Shown: positions 39,062 through 48,732, counted from the stretch's first letter. The stretch is DNA of 64,000 nucleotides from Cytobacillus sp. IB215665 (GCF_033963835.1 NZ_JAXBME010000002.1:372001-436000); one strand, 5' to 3'. The notes: generated by a model from the letters alone, not told the origin. A program made the numbers and translations.

Positions 39062-39862
39062 GTGAAAAAGAATATTTTGTTAGGTTTAATTAGTATATTA
39101 GTAATTGGTTTGTTGGCAGCATGTGGAACGAAGGATGAGAGTGCAGATAATGGACAAGCAGCTGAGGGAGACGCTACTGAGAAAGTATTGAAAATGGGTA
39201 CATCTGCAGATTATGCCCCATTTGAGTATATTGATACTGCTAATGGTGATGAGATTATTGGGTTTGATATCGACATAGCAAATGCGATTGCTGATAAATT
39301 AGGTTATGAGTTGGAAATAGTAGACTCAGATTTCAATGGGCTTATAGCTGCATTACAATCAAATAAGTTTGATTTTGTCATCTCTGGTATGACTCCTACT
39401 GAAGAACGTAAAAAAAATGTAGATTTTACTGATGTATATTATGTTGCAAATCATATGATCGTTACAACAAAGGATAGTGGTATTGAATCAGTAGAAGATT
39501 TTGGTGGTAAAGTAGTTGGAGTCCAGCTTGGATCAATCCAAGAAGAATTAGCTAATGAACTTGCAGAAACCTCTGATATAACAGTTGAAAGTAGAAATAG
39601 AATTCCTGAGCTTATTCAAGAGCTTCAAATAGGTAGATTTGATGTAGCAATTATCGAAGATACTGTTGCAAAAGGTTATTTAGAGAAAAATGATAACTTA
39701 ACTGGACACACAATTGAAGCTGATGCTGAAGAAGCAGGGTCAGCTATCGCATTTCCTAAAGGGAGCGAATTAACTGAAGAGTTTAATAGTGCATTAAATG
39801 AGCTTAAGGAAAATGGCGAACTAGAAAAATTAATTATTAAATGGTTCGGTGGGGAAGAATAA
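39062..39862 (+). CDS. artP: Arginine-type ABC transporter substrate-binding lipoprotein (YqiX-like)
   Basis: A 266-residue family-3 solute-binding protein. The N-terminus is a lipoprotein signal ending in LLAAC at about residues 17-21, then a Glu/Asp-rich spacer and the binding fold with GTSADYAPFEYID, IIGFDIDIANAIADKLGYEL and FDFVISGMTPTEERKK. The GTG start lies behind TAGGGGGA. B. subtilis has the same three genes (yqiX-yqiY-yqiZ, also artPQR) for high-affinity arginine uptake. A hairpin directly after it probably raises its expression over the permease. Confidence 0.88.
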   Translation: MKKNILLGLISILVIGLLAACGTKDESADNGQAAEGDATEKVLKMGTSADYAPFEYIDTANGDEIIGFDIDIANAIADKLGYELEIVDSDFNGLIAALQSNKFDFVISGMTPTEERKKNVDFTDVYYVANHMIVTTKDSGIESVEDFGGKVVGVQLGSIQEELANELAETSDITVESRNRIPELIQELQIGRFDVAIIEDTVAKGYLEKNDNLTGHTIEADAEEAGSAIAFPKGSELTEEFNSALNELKENGELEKLIIKWFGGEE

Positions 39863-39888
39863 GAAAAAGTAGAAAAAGCATATTTTTG

Positions 39889-39914
39889 AAAAGGTGAGGG
39901 GGGTCTCACCTTTT
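39889..39914 (+). terminator. Hairpin with T run between artP and artQ
   Basis: AAAAGGTGAG and CTCACCTTTT pair around a six-base loop GGGGGT, followed by one more T. It probably acts as a partial terminator that leaves more artP than artQR message. Confidence 0.75.
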
Positions 39915-39946
39915 TAAATGTGTTTTTGGAAGGAATGAAATGAATT

Positions 39947-40606
39947 GTGAGTTTGGATTTCGCGCAAATTGTACCATCCATTCCCTTTATATTAAAGGGA
40001 ATAATTGTTACATTAAAAATTGTACTAAGTTCAGCAGTGATTGGATTTATATTAGGAGTAATACTTTCTTTATTTAAAATTTCTGGAATTAAGGTAATTG
40101 TGTTCTTATCAGATGTATATACTTCAATATTTCGTGGTACACCATTAATTTTACAATTAGTTATTATCTATTTTGGTCTTCCTCAAATAATTGGAGTTGA
40201 CATTGATGCCTTTCCAGCTGCGGTTATTGCATTTAGTTTGAATTCTGCTGCTTATATATCTGAGATTATTCGAGCTGGTATTTTAGCGGTAGATAAAGGG
40301 CAAAAAGAAGCTGCTCAAGCATTAGGGGTGCCGTATAGTAAGATGATGCTTGACATCATATTACCTCAAGCATTAAAGAATATTTTACCTGCTTTAATGA
40401 ATGAATTTATTACTTTAACAAAGGAATCAGCACTTGTCATGACGATTGGTGTGATGGATATTATGAGATCAGCATATATAGTTGGTGGAGAATTGTATGC
40501 GTATTTTGAACCGATGTTATTTGCTGCACTTATTTATTATATTTTGGTCATGATATTAACACTCCTTGGAAAAGCGATTGAGAGGAGAATGAGAAGAAGT
40601 GATTAA
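39947..40606 (+). CDS. artQ: Amino-acid ABC transporter permease (YqiY-like)
   Basis: A 219-residue HisM-type permease with about five membrane helices and the cytoplasmic EAA loop [23 protein letters not shown] (about residues 125-147) that docks the ATPase. An in-frame ATG at 39935 is followed by a stop after two codons, so GTG 39947 is the start, with GGAAGGA upstream. It overlaps the ATPase gene by eight bases. Confidence 0.9.
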   Translation: MSLDFAQIVPSIPFILKGIIVTLKIVLSSAVIGFILGVILSLFKISGIKVIVFLSDVYTSIFRGTPLILQLVIIYFGLPQIIGVDIDAFPAAVIAFSLNSAAYISEIIRAGILAVDKGQKEAAQALGVPYSKMMLDIILPQALKNILPALMNEFITLTKESALVMTIGVMDIMRSAYIVGGELYAYFEPMLFAALIYYILVMILTLLGKAIERRMRRSD

Positions 40607-41321
40607 AGTAGAAAATCTTTATAAATCATTTGGTAAACTAGAAGTGTTAAAGGATGTCTCGACAACGATTGATTCTGGTGAGGTAGTAGCTGTCATTGGA
40701 CCTTCAGGATCTGGCAAGTCGACATTCTTACGCTGTCTCAACCTACTAGAAGAGCCTACGAAAGGAAAAGTTTGGATAGGGCAAGATGAAGTGACAAACC
40801 CTAAAACTGATATTATGAAAGTTCGTCATCATGTAGGCATGGTATTTCAGCATTTTCATTTATTCCCACATAAAACAGTTTTAGAAAATATTATGTATGC
40901 ACCTATTAAAGTAAAGGGCGTCAGTAAACCTGAAGCGGAATCGAAAGCAAAGGAATTATTGAAAAAAGTAGGACTTTCAGAAAAAGCGAATGAGTATCCT
41001 AAACGACTGTCAGGTGGACAAAAACAACGTGTTGCTATTGCACGTGCGCTAGCCATGTCACCTGACGTAATGCTGTTTGACGAGCCTACGTCTGCCTTAG
41101 ATCCAGAGATGGTGAAGGAAGTGTTAGAGGTTATGAAATCACTAGCGCATACAGGTATGACGATGGTTATTGTAACGCATGAAATGGGCTTTGCAAAAGA
41201 AGTAGCTGATAGAATTTTGTTCTTAGATGACGGTCAATTGATTGAGGATGCAGTACCAGAACAATTTTTCTCCTCACCAAAAAGTCAACGTGCACAAGAT
41301 TTCTTAGCAAAGGTGTTATAA
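40599..41321 (+). CDS. artR: Amino-acid ABC transporter ATP-binding protein (YqiZ-like)
   Basis: A 240-residue ATPase with Walker [14 protein letters not shown] (about residues 32-44), Q-loop [11 protein letters not shown], signature [15 protein letters not shown] and Walker [14 protein letters not shown], then His in VTHEMGFA. This is the GlnQ/HisP type that powers polar amino-acid import. It starts with GTG overlapping artQ behind GAGAGGAG and ends in a clear terminator. The symbol follows the B. subtilis artPQR naming. Confidence 0.92.
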   Translation: MIKVENLYKSFGKLEVLKDVSTTIDSGEVVAVIGPSGSGKSTFLRCLNLLEEPTKGKVWIGQDEVTNPKTDIMKVRHHVGMVFQHFHLFPHKTVLENIMYAPIKVKGVSKPEAESKAKELLKKVGLSEKANEYPKRLSGGQKQRVAIARALAMSPDVMLFDEPTSALDPEMVKEVLEVMKSLAHTGMTMVIVTHEMGFAKEVADRILFLDDGQLIEDAVPEQFFSSPKSQRAQDFLAKVL

Positions 41322-41341
41322 AATAAACTCAATTAATTAAC

Positions 41342-41379
41342 AACCCTAAGTGAAGTTATAATTTACACTTAGGGTTTTT
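41342..41379 (+). terminator. Rho-independent terminator of artPQR
   Basis: AACCCTAAGTG (41342-41352) pairs with CACTTAGGGTT (41366-41376), followed by T residues. Being symmetrical, it may also serve the minus-strand lysR gene. Confidence 0.88.
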
Positions 41380-41451
41380 CGAATGGATGTTTTCTCAAGG
41401 ATTGTTTGTAATCCGTAACATTTAGTTTTTGAATCATTCACACATAAACCT

Positions 41452-42363
41452 CTATTTTTTTACAGTTTCCTCTTGCCATTCAATAGAAAAACGTGTACAT
41501 ATTTCTACAAATGCGTCTAAAGCAGGCGAGAGCCATTTGTTTTTATGAAAGGCTAATAATGTTGAGACATTTTCACCATCAATTTTCCAATCAAGTGATG
41601 TGATCTTTCCTTCCTTTAGCTCAGTTTGTACTGCTATCGAAGGAAGATAGGATATTCCTAATCCACACATGACACACTGTTTAATTGCTTCGATACTCCA
41701 AAATTCAAGCGACGTATCAGGGACATAGCCGTGCTTAATTAAGTGATTTTCAAATGTCGCTCGGTAATCACACCCTTTCTCTGTATAAATAAACGTTTCA
41801 TCGAGTGGGATTGAAATTGGTTCATCATGTTTTTTAGCTAAAGGGTGTTCAATTGGTGCTATAACATTCATTGGTTCATCGATTAGTTTTGTAATTTGTA
41901 AATCTGAGTCTTCGTGTTCTGGTTGTAGTAGCAAGGCAATGTCTATTTCACCTCTACGTAGCAACTCTTTTAATCTCCAACACTCAAATGTTTTAATGAT
42001 AATTTGTACATTAGGATATAGCTTTTTATATGCTGAGATAATTGCTGGTAGCCGATAAACTGTTAAGGATTCAGGTGCACCAATTTTAATTGTTCCGGCA
42101 GGGTTTTCTTCCTCTTTTGCAATATGTCTTGCACGATCATATAAATCTAACATTTGAATAGCATATGGTAATAGTTTTTTACCGGCATCTGTAATAACAA
42201 CTTTCTTACCGATCCTATCAAATATAGGAGAGCCTATTTCATCTTCAAGGGTTTGAATATGTGCAGTAACAGAAGATTGAGCATAGCCAAGCACATCTGC
42301 GGCTTTAGTAAATCCTCCAACATCTGTAATAACCTTAAATGTTTTTAAATGTTTAAGTTCCAA
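41452..42363 (-). CDS. LysR-family transcription regulator
   Basis: 303 residues: an N-terminal winged helix (residues 1-60, LKTFKVITDVGGFTKAADVLGYAQSSVTAHI split by normal LysR spacing) and a C-terminal periplasmic-protein-like effector domain (about 90-290). The gene is divergent from an amino-acid permease, with an inverted repeat TTCGA-N9-TCGAA in the shared gap (42400-42418), so it probably controls that permease and itself. The effector is unknown. Confidence 0.85.
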   Translation of the reverse strand: MELKHLKTFKVITDVGGFTKAADVLGYAQSSVTAHIQTLEDEIGSPIFDRIGKKVVITDAGKKLLPYAIQMLDLYDRARHIAKEEENPAGTIKIGAPESLTVYRLPAIISAYKKLYPNVQIIIKTFECWRLKELLRRGEIDIALLLQPEHEDSDLQITKLIDEPMNVIAPIEHPLAKKHDEPISIPLDETFIYTEKGCDYRATFENHLIKHGYVPDTSLEFWSIEAIKQCVMCGLGISYLPSIAVQTELKEGKITSLDWKIDGENVSTLLAFHKNKWLSPALDAFVEICTRFSIEWQEETVKK

Positions 42364-42399
42364 TTACATATCTCCCTTCACGAGGAATCAATCGGTTTA

Positions 42400-42418
42400 T
42401 TCGATTGTTTTGTTCGAA
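42400..42418. promoter_or_regulatory. Inverted repeat in the lysR-permease gap, likely operator
   Basis: TTCGA (42400-42404) and TCGAA (42414-42418) with nine bases between have the size and symmetry of a LysR T-N11-A site. It lies between the two divergent genes, upstream of the permease -35. Confidence 0.5.
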
Positions 42419-42427
42419 ACTATCTAT

Positions 42428-42456
42428 TTTACTGAAGTAAAAAACGAAGATATAAT
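42428..42456 (+). promoter_or_regulatory. Sigma-A promoter of the amino-acid permease
   Basis: TTTACT (42428-42433), 17 bases, TATAAT (42451-42456), about 55 bases before the start codon. Confidence 0.7.
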
Positions 42457-42511
42457 CAAACCAAACAAACATAATACGATTTATCATTATTTTACATTGG
42501 AGTGAAGCAAA

Positions 42512-43792
42512 ATGAAATCAAAACTTATTGGTCCACTACTTTTAAGTGGTTTAATTATCGGCCCGATACTAGGGTCAGGAATCATTCTATTGCCTCCAAT
42601 CATTAAGGAGCAAGCTGGAAGTTCCGCTATTATTGCTTGGCTGATCATTACGTTCTTAAGCTTTCCATTTGCTTATGTGTTCGGCAAGCTTAGTATTTTA
42701 TTTCCTGGTGATTCAGGTGTTACGAATGCAGTGAAACATACTTTTGGTGACTCTATTAAGCAATTAACAGCTATTTTTATGATACTGGCAGTTTGTGTAG
42801 GCCCTGTAGCGGTGTTAATGACAGCGAGTGAATATATTTCATTGTTATTTCAATTGTCTAACATAAAAGTTGAAATATATGGAATTGTGCTGTTAATCAT
42901 ATGTCAGATGATATTGATGAGAAACATTTCATCTTTAGGAAAAATTTCATTAGTATTAACATCTATTTCAGCACTCGTGTTATTTATTGGAGGTCTTTCA
43001 ACTCTACTGTTTTTTAGATCAGAAGTATCAATTGTAGGGACACTTAACATTCAATCGTTAGGAAATAGTGTGTTACTTCTTTTTTGGGCAATGATGGGAT
43101 GGGAGATTATTGGAAACTACTCAATGGAAGTGAGAGATCGTGAAAAAACGATTAAAAAGAGTGTTTTCTATAGTGCAATTATCATTGCGATCATTTATAT
43201 AACCGTTGCTGCAGCATATCAGTGGATTGACACAGCTGCCTTAAACAGTGGGCAGGCCTCTTCTCAGCTCAAATTGGCGTTAATCATAGCACCTCTTTTT
43301 GGCTCATTTGCAATACCTGTACTGACATTAATCACTTCAGCTCTATGTGTTACTACATATATTATGATCGTAGGGGGGATAGCAAGATTAATTTCTGCTC
43401 AAGCTGAAGATAGGAAGTTACCTAAGATTTTGGGATATAAGTCAAAATCAAATATCCCGATTGTAAGTTTAATACTACTAGCAAGTATCCATTTAATCGT
43501 TTTAGTTATTCTGTATACTGATTTAGTTAACCTTGAACTACTCGTTGAAATAACGAATGCATTTTTTATTAGTAATGCAATTATTGGGTTATTAGCAGCA
43601 ATGCGCATTATCAATCATTGGGTAGTTACCTTTAGTTGTATGGTTTTAATTGGATCCTTATTATGGATGCTGACATTTTCACCAATCTGGGTATTGTTGT
43701 TAATAGGTATACTAACCCTTTACGCGATTATAGCTGAAATGAAAAAACGATCTACGCGAATAAAGCTAATACAAATGAAAGAAGAAGTGTAA
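42512..43792 (+). CDS. APC-superfamily amino-acid permease (YjeH-like)
   Basis: A 426-residue transporter with about 11-12 membrane helices. The first helix carries a GxxxGSGI pattern (IIGPILGSGIILLPP, about residues 16-30), typical of amino-acid/polyamine carriers, and the whole resembles the YjeH subgroup, some of which export methionine and branched-chain amino acids. The divergent LysR gene probably regulates it. Import or export and substrate cannot be told from sequence. The stop codon lies in a terminator. Confidence 0.8.
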   Translation: MKSKLIGPLLLSGLIIGPILGSGIILLPPIIKEQAGSSAIIAWLIITFLSFPFAYVFGKLSILFPGDSGVTNAVKHTFGDSIKQLTAIFMILAVCVGPVAVLMTASEYISLLFQLSNIKVEIYGIVLLIICQMILMRNISSLGKISLVLTSISALVLFIGGLSTLLFFRSEVSIVGTLNIQSLGNSVLLLFWAMMGWEIIGNYSMEVRDREKTIKKSVFYSAIIIAIIYITVAAAYQWIDTAALNSGQASSQLKLALIIAPLFGSFAIPVLTLITSALCVTTYIMIVGGIARLISAQAEDRKLPKILGYKSKSNIPIVSLILLASIHLIVLVILYTDLVNLELLVEITNAFFISNAIIGLLAAMRIINHWVVTFSCMVLIGSLLWMLTFSPIWVLLLIGILTLYAIIAEMKKRSTRIKLIQMKEEV

Positions 43793-43821
43793 CATAACTT
43801 TTCATGTCACACTTCTTTTTT
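43782..43821 (+). terminator. Terminator overlapping the permease stop
   Basis: AAGAAGTGT (43782-43790) pairs with ACACTTCTT (43809-43817), then T residues to 43821. The TAA stop is in the loop side. Confidence 0.8.
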
Positions 43822-43868
43822 AGTAGTATAATATAATGTAATGAAACGGAAAGAAAGGAAAAGATATA

Positions 43869-44501
43869 ATGGCCACTACGCATACATTTACGAAAAAAGA
43901 AGAGATTGCCAACGCCATAACACATGGAATTGGGGCTTTACTAAGTGTAGCCGCACTCGTTATACTCATTGTTACGGCTGCAACAGAGGGAACAGTATGG
44001 CATGTCGTTAGCTTTACGATATATGGTGTGACGATGCTATTACTATTTTTATCTTCAACTTTAGTGCATAGTTTCCCTGATGGAAGGGTTAAGGATTTAT
44101 TTCAGATTTTTGATCATTCAGCCATTTACTTGTTTATTGCCGGAACGTATACACCCATTTTATTTACTGTAATTAAAGGTGCGTTAGGCTGGACGTTATT
44201 TGGAATAGTGTGGGGTCTTGCCATCGCGGGAGTTATTTTTAAAGTATTTTTTGTTAAGAAATTTCTTTATACTTCGACTTTCATGTATGTATTAATGGGT
44301 TGGATCATCGTGTTTGCTTGGAAGCCACTTACTGTAAGCATACCTGTTATAGGAATGTACCTACTCGTTCTTGGGGGAGTTCTTTATACAGTAGGAACGA
44401 TTTTTTATATGTGGCGCAGCTTTCCATACCACCATGCAGTTTGGCATTTATTCGTTCTTGCTGGCTCAGCTGCACACTTTTTTGCAGTCCTAAATTTTTA
44501 G
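43869..44501 (+). CDS. Hemolysin III family membrane protein (YplQ-like, PAQR)
   Basis: A 210-residue protein with seven predicted membrane helices. It contains the family pattern EEIANAITHGIGA near residue 11, STLVHSFP around 60-68, FDHSAIYLFIAGTYTP and, at the end, HAVWHLFVLAGSAAHFFAV, in which the Ser/Asp/His metal ligands of the PAQR/ceramidase-like (CREST) superfamily are kept. The hemolysin name is historical. Family members are implicated in membrane-lipid homeostasis; the role here is unknown. It is monocistronic. Confidence 0.88.
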   Translation: MATTHTFTKKEEIANAITHGIGALLSVAALVILIVTAATEGTVWHVVSFTIYGVTMLLLFLSSTLVHSFPDGRVKDLFQIFDHSAIYLFIAGTYTPILFTVIKGALGWTLFGIVWGLAIAGVIFKVFFVKKFLYTSTFMYVLMGWIIVFAWKPLTVSIPVIGMYLLVLGGVLYTVGTIFYMWRSFPYHHAVWHLFVLAGSAAHFFAVLNF

Positions 44502-44826
44502 GCTCTTTTCATACATTTCATTTGCTACGAAAAAAATAAACTTAAATTTACTGATTGTCATTGTTATTGAGAAGACAATATGGTATAAACTAATTATTTC
44601 TGAACCTAAGAACAACAAACAATACGAATACCGATTTATATTTAAGCTGTAGGAGATATAACGATCTCTTACTGCTTTTTTATTTACCCTTAGTTCTTTT
44701 CGTTTGAATCTAATATGAAAAGAACTAATTTGTTAATTTGCAATTTACCTTGGCTGTTCTGGTATACTATTACGCTATAACGAATAGAATAAGGGTGGTA
44801 AATCTATTTCTAGGGGTGGAGAGCAA
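44502..44826. other. Gap between hlyIII and the DinB-like gene
   Basis: 325 bases. It holds the imperfect hairpin at 44645-44681 with a T run and, at 44738-44768, TTGCAA followed by an extended -10 TGGTATACT that may drive the DinB-like gene. Nothing else was recognised. Confidence 0.5.
44645..44681 (+). terminator. Terminator-like hairpin between hlyIII and the DinB-like gene
   Basis: AGC-GTA-GAGAT pairs with ATCTC-TAC-GCT, with two mismatches, then seven T. Confidence 0.65.
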
Positions 44827-45348
44827 ATGTTAGATTATGAGTTAATGAGTATTAAGATGATTAGGAATAAAATACTAGCTAGTGTTGAAGAATTAACAGA
44901 TTCTCAAATAAATAAACGCTATTCAGAGGATAAATGGAGTATTGCACAGTTATTGCGCCATTTGTACGATAGTGAAACGGGACTTACACAGATGATAAAA
45001 TTTGCATTAGAACAATCTAATACTGGAAATCTAGAAAGAAAACCGCTATTCATGATTCTCGATAGAACTCAAAAAGGTAAAGTTCCAGAAGGGAGGGCAC
45101 CTTCTGAAAAATTTACTACGAAGGATGAATTACTTTCACTGTTAGCTCAATCAAGACAAACATTGTTACGATTAATTGATGAGATTAAAGGTGAAGATGA
45201 AGTAGAAAAGTTAGCGATCAGCTTTCCTAAGTTTGGTTTATTAAGTTTAGCACAGTGTCTAGAGTTTATCGGCCTTCATGAGTTAAGGCACTTTGAACAA
45301 CTTAATGAGATTAAACTAGAAACTCTTTATGTACCTGTTTCACCATAA
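44827..45348 (+). CDS. DinB-like (four-helix) superfamily protein
   Basis: A 173-residue helical protein. Features of the DinB/YfiT-like fold are present: WSIAQLLRHLYDSE (about residues 38-51) supplies one conserved metal-type His, and the C-terminal GLHELRHFEQL (about 153-163) supplies two more, at the usual positions. Many relatives are bacillithiol-dependent or metal-dependent hydrolases or transferases; the exact activity cannot be assigned. It is not the DNA polymerase DinB. ATG 44827 lies behind AGGGGTGGAGAG. Confidence 0.8.
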   Translation: MLDYELMSIKMIRNKILASVEELTDSQINKRYSEDKWSIAQLLRHLYDSETGLTQMIKFALEQSNTGNLERKPLFMILDRTQKGKVPEGRAPSEKFTTKDELLSLLAQSRQTLLRLIDEIKGEDEVEKLAISFPKFGLLSLAQCLEFIGLHELRHFEQLNEIKLETLYVPVSP

Positions 45349-45501
45349 TTTTCGTAAGATATTATAGTCAAAGCTCTTTTTCATAGATAGTTGTTTTTCT
45401 ACAAAGGGATTACAAGGTCATCAATGTGGTGCGAGCTGTTTTAATTTTATTTCGGCTAAAAAATAGAAAAACTAAATTCCAAGGTAGATCTTATTTTTTG
45501 A

Positions 45502-45537
45502 AACAACGCAGAGTTTTTTTTACAACTCTGCGTTGTT
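45502..45537. repeat. Perfect 14-bp inverted repeat
   Basis: AACAACGCAGAGTT (45502-45515) and AACTCTGCGTTGTT (45524-45537) pair exactly around an eight-base loop made mainly of T. There is no T tract downstream in either direction. It may still act as a terminator or block read-through between the convergent DinB-like and lipoprotein genes. The rest of the 290-base gap shows nothing more. Confidence 0.75.
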
Positions 45538-45638
45538 GGTTTATTCAACATGACTACCGCTTTTAACTAACGAGGTATAATGAAGGGCTTTATTTTACGT
45601 GATTCACCGTTGGGCAAGTTATTTGTACGAGTTCACTT

Positions 45639-46118
45639 TTACTCTTCCACTTCTACAACAATACTTCCATAAAGTTTATCGCTTATATAAGCATTTAATC
45701 GCCATAAGCCAGCCGTTGGAAGTGTAAACATAGTATGTTGAGACGATTGAGCTCCTAGTACACCTTTTATTCCCGTTTCTTTATAATTTTGACTTACTAC
45801 TTCCCATCCCTTTGAATCAATCAATGTTTTTTCTTCTCCTGTGTTTTTATGAATACCAATCAATTTAAAATGTTCCTCATTAACTTCTTCTAATTCTTCA
45901 CCCCAAAAAAACCATCTTGTTTTACCAGCTTTATCGACTAAAAAATCCATTGTATCCAAAAAAGCCACTTCACTTTTATATCCTCTTAGCTCTCTCTCTC
46001 GGTCTCCACTTTTAATAGTAAATGTAGGGGAAACTTCCCAATTTTCCTCAGTAACTGTTTGTTCTGAACAACCTACTAGTATTCCAATTAAAAATATACA
46101 TATAATATTCTTTTTCAT
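45639..46118 (-). CDS. Putative lipoprotein (DUF4871-like)
   Basis: A 159-residue protein with a lipoprotein signal: a short basic start, a hydrophobic run and a lipobox ILVGC at about residues 13-17. The mature part contains SPTFTIKSGDRERELRG and a beta-rich C-terminus ending LWRLNAYISDKLYGSIVVEVEE. It resembles DUF4871 proteins of Bacillus, but this is from memory and only moderately sure. The second ATG (46118) is preferred because the first is only two bases from GGAGG. It is a single gene on the minus strand. Confidence 0.65.
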   Translation of the reverse strand: MKKNIICIFLIGILVGCSEQTVTEENWEVSPTFTIKSGDRERELRGYKSEVAFLDTMDFLVDKAGKTRWFFWGEELEEVNEEHFKLIGIHKNTGEEKTLIDSKGWEVVSQNYKETGIKGVLGAQSSQHTMFTLPTAGLWRLNAYISDKLYGSIVVEVEE

Positions 46119-46589
46119 CATAACCTCCTCTCCTATATTAGACGAATAATTTAGTATGTTGTTTCAGAAAATTCTAATTATTTATGTGGTAGCATGTTAA
46201 ACAGATAACGGTTTATATATATGATAAGAAATTCTACCAAGTATTTTTAATTATACATAACATACATAGAATGCCCTTTATCCAAACTGTTTGAGCAGGT
46301 ATTTAAGACAAAATTTCTTCGTTTGCTATAAAGATAAAGGTGTAGACTGAACAAACGTCATAATTAGTTTTGTAATTGCTATTTGCATAGTCTATTATTT
46401 TTCGAATAAGTGTAAGTAATTTCATAGAAAACTGTTTGCAGTACTTTTTACCTGTACATAAAAATTTATTTGCTAATTCAAATGATATATTTACTGAATT
46501 TTCTGCATATTAAACAACTTGTTAGATTAAGAATATATTAGAAATTAATATTTTCACGTTCTAAAACTATTAAAGGGGGAAATTTAGAA
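46119..46589. other. Gap between lipoprotein and ceramidase genes
   Basis: 471 A+T-rich bases between two divergent genes. They should hold promoters for both, but I find no convincing -35/-10 pair and no operator or RNA element. Confidence 0.5.
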
Positions 46590-48692
46590 TTGTACAGTAC
46601 ATTAAAAAAAATGATGGCCGTCATTATTGTCGCAGTCTTTTTACTCTCATACTTACCAGTAGTAAAAACTGAAAGCGCTACCAATGCTGGTAATTTTGAT
46701 TATTATGTAGGTGCTGGTATGTATGATATAACAGGCCCAGCTGCCGAAGTAGTGATGATGGGGTATGCTGATTCTGCTCATAAAACAGAGGGGTTGCATT
46801 TTCGTCTACGATCTAGAGCTTTTATAATGAAAGAAAAAGATGCAAATAATAATGTTGTATTTGTAAGTGCTGATGTAGGAACAATCTTTCATTCTGTAAC
46901 ACAAGGGGTAATAAATAAGTTAGAGCAAAATGGCTACGGTCATCTTTATAATTACAGCAACGTAATACTTAGTGCAACACACAGTCACAGTGGACCAGGT
47001 GGATACTCTCATGAAGGACTATATAATGTTTCTACATTTGGGTTTCATGAAGAAAATTATCAAGCAATCGTAGATGGGATTTATGAATCTATTATTAGAG
47101 CACATCATAATCTTGAGCCAGGATACATTGAAATAACAGAAGGGTATTTAGATGGAACAAGTGCAAATAGGTCTATTGAAGCATATAACAATAATCCTGA
47201 AGGTGAGCGAAATAAATTTCAAGACAGTGTTGATAAAACGGTGACACATCTTAATTTTCGCAATCAACAAGGTGAGTTGCTAGGAATTATAAATTGGTTT
47301 GCTGTTCACCCTGTCTCGATGAGTCAAGAAAATCATTTGATCTCCGGTGATAATAAAGGGTACGCATCTTATTTATATGAAAAAGAGATGGGGACTGATT
47401 ATACTGATAACAAAACATTTGTTGCTGCTTTTGCACAAGCAAATGAAGGAGACGTAACCCCTAACATATTTGGAGATGGTAAAGGCTATGGTGATGATGA
47501 CTTTGATAGTACTAAAAGATCTGGAGAAATTCAATTTGAGAAAGCAAAAGCATTAAGCAACTTAGCTGAAATCCGGTTAACAGGACCGATAAGTTCTCGG
47601 CATGAATTTGTAGATTTTTCAAATTTAGTAGTTGATCCACAATATACGGATGGTGAAGAAAGAAGAACGTATCCATCGACGATGGGATATTCTTTTGCAG
47701 CTGGTACAGAGGATGGTCGAACCAATTTGCCGGTTTTTGTTGAAGGAATGACACAATCTGAATATTCAATTGACGGTTATGATAACCTAGTAACCTATGC
47801 ACAAGGACTATTGACCCTCGTTCCACAAATAGGTGAAATGAGTGGGGTGTTATATCCGGAGCTATGGGAGCAGCACTATCCGAAGCCAATATTATTTGCA
47901 CCATCAGAAGTATCACCTGATCCATGGACTCCACAAATTATCCCATTACAAATGGTGCAAATTGGTCAGCTCTCGATTCTTGCCGTTCCTGCCGAATTTA
48001 CGTCAATGGCAGGTAGAAGGTTGAAAGAGAGTGTAAATGAGAAGATGGGTCCACAATTTAACGGTGAAAATTACGTAGTCGTTGCAGGGTTATCAAACTC
48101 GTACAGCAGTTATGTTACGACGCCTGAAGAATATGATGTCCAGCATTATGAAGGAGCATCAACTCAATTCGGTAAATGGACGTTAAGCGGGTACTTGCAA
48201 GAATTTGATAAATTATCAAATGCGATTATTAATAATGAAGGAATAGCTCCTGGTCCACTTCCAAAAGATTTAAGTAATGAACAAGTGTATTTTGATATTG
48301 GTATCGTTTTTGATGCACCACCAATTTTTAAGGACTTTGGTGATGTAAAAGATGATGTGCAATTGTCTTATCAAAAAGGGGATATTGTTAGTGTTAGTTT
48401 TTGGTCAGGACATCCAAATAATAATTTTAGGACACAGTCCACATACTTAGAAGTTCAAAAGCTTGAGAATGGTGAGTGGATAACTGTTGCTAATGATGGG
48501 GATTGGGAAACGAAGTATAGATGGATTAGAGAATCAACAATACTAGGGACATCCTCCTCTTTAATTGAATGGGAAATTCCTTTTGACGCAGATGCTGGGA
48601 ATTACCGAATTGTTCATTATGGAGCATATCAGACTATAACTGGAAAGGTATATGAGTACGATGGAATCTCTTCAGAGTTTACATTAGAGTAA
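46590..48692 (+). CDS. Secreted neutral/alkaline ceramidase
   Basis: A 700-residue protein with a signal peptide (about residues 1-31) and the neutral/alkaline ceramidase domain (about 35-520), followed by a C-terminal beta-sandwich (about 535-700). Zinc-binding and active-site segments are present: SATHSHSGPGGY, WFAVHPVSMSQENHLISGDNKGYAS, and GLSNSYSSYVTTPEEYDVQHYEGAS. The hexapeptide that holds the nucleophile Ser in studied ceramidases (GDVSPN) is GDVTPN here (Thr at about 290). It cleaves N-acyl sphingosines in known relatives; a bacillus without sphingolipids would use it on foreign lipids. It starts with TTG behind AGGGGGA. It is a single gene with a bidirectional terminator. Confidence 0.9.
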   Translation: MYSTLKKMMAVIIVAVFLLSYLPVVKTESATNAGNFDYYVGAGMYDITGPAAEVVMMGYADSAHKTEGLHFRLRSRAFIMKEKDANNNVVFVSADVGTIFHSVTQGVINKLEQNGYGHLYNYSNVILSATHSHSGPGGYSHEGLYNVSTFGFHEENYQAIVDGIYESIIRAHHNLEPGYIEITEGYLDGTSANRSIEAYNNNPEGERNKFQDSVDKTVTHLNFRNQQGELLGIINWFAVHPVSMSQENHLISGDNKGYASYLYEKEMGTDYTDNKTFVAAFAQANEGDVTPNIFGDGKGYGDDDFDSTKRSGEIQFEKAKALSNLAEIRLTGPISSRHEFVDFSNLVVDPQYTDGEERRTYPSTMGYSFAAGTEDGRTNLPVFVEGMTQSEYSIDGYDNLVTYAQGLLTLVPQIGEMSGVLYPELWEQHYPKPILFAPSEVSPDPWTPQIIPLQMVQIGQLSILAVPAEFTSMAGRRLKESVNEKMGPQFNGENYVVVAGLSNSYSSYVTTPEEYDVQHYEGASTQFGKWTLSGYLQEFDKLSNAIINNEGIAPGPLPKDLSNEQVYFDIGIVFDAPPIFKDFGDVKDDVQLSYQKGDIVSVSFWSGHPNNNFRTQSTYLEVQKLENGEWITVANDGDWETKYRWIRESTILGTSSSLIEWEIPFDADAGNYRIVHYGAYQTITGKVYEYDGISSEFTLE

Positions 48693-48697
48693 TGATA

Positions 48698-48732
48698 AAC
48701 AGAAGCTCTCCTTTAAGAGGAGCGCTTCTGTT
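48698..48732. terminator. Bidirectional terminator after the ceramidase gene
   Basis: AACAGAAGC and CTCCT pair with AGGAG and GCTTCTGTT, with single mismatches between the blocks. It separates the convergent ceramidase and nitroreductase genes. Confidence 0.85.
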
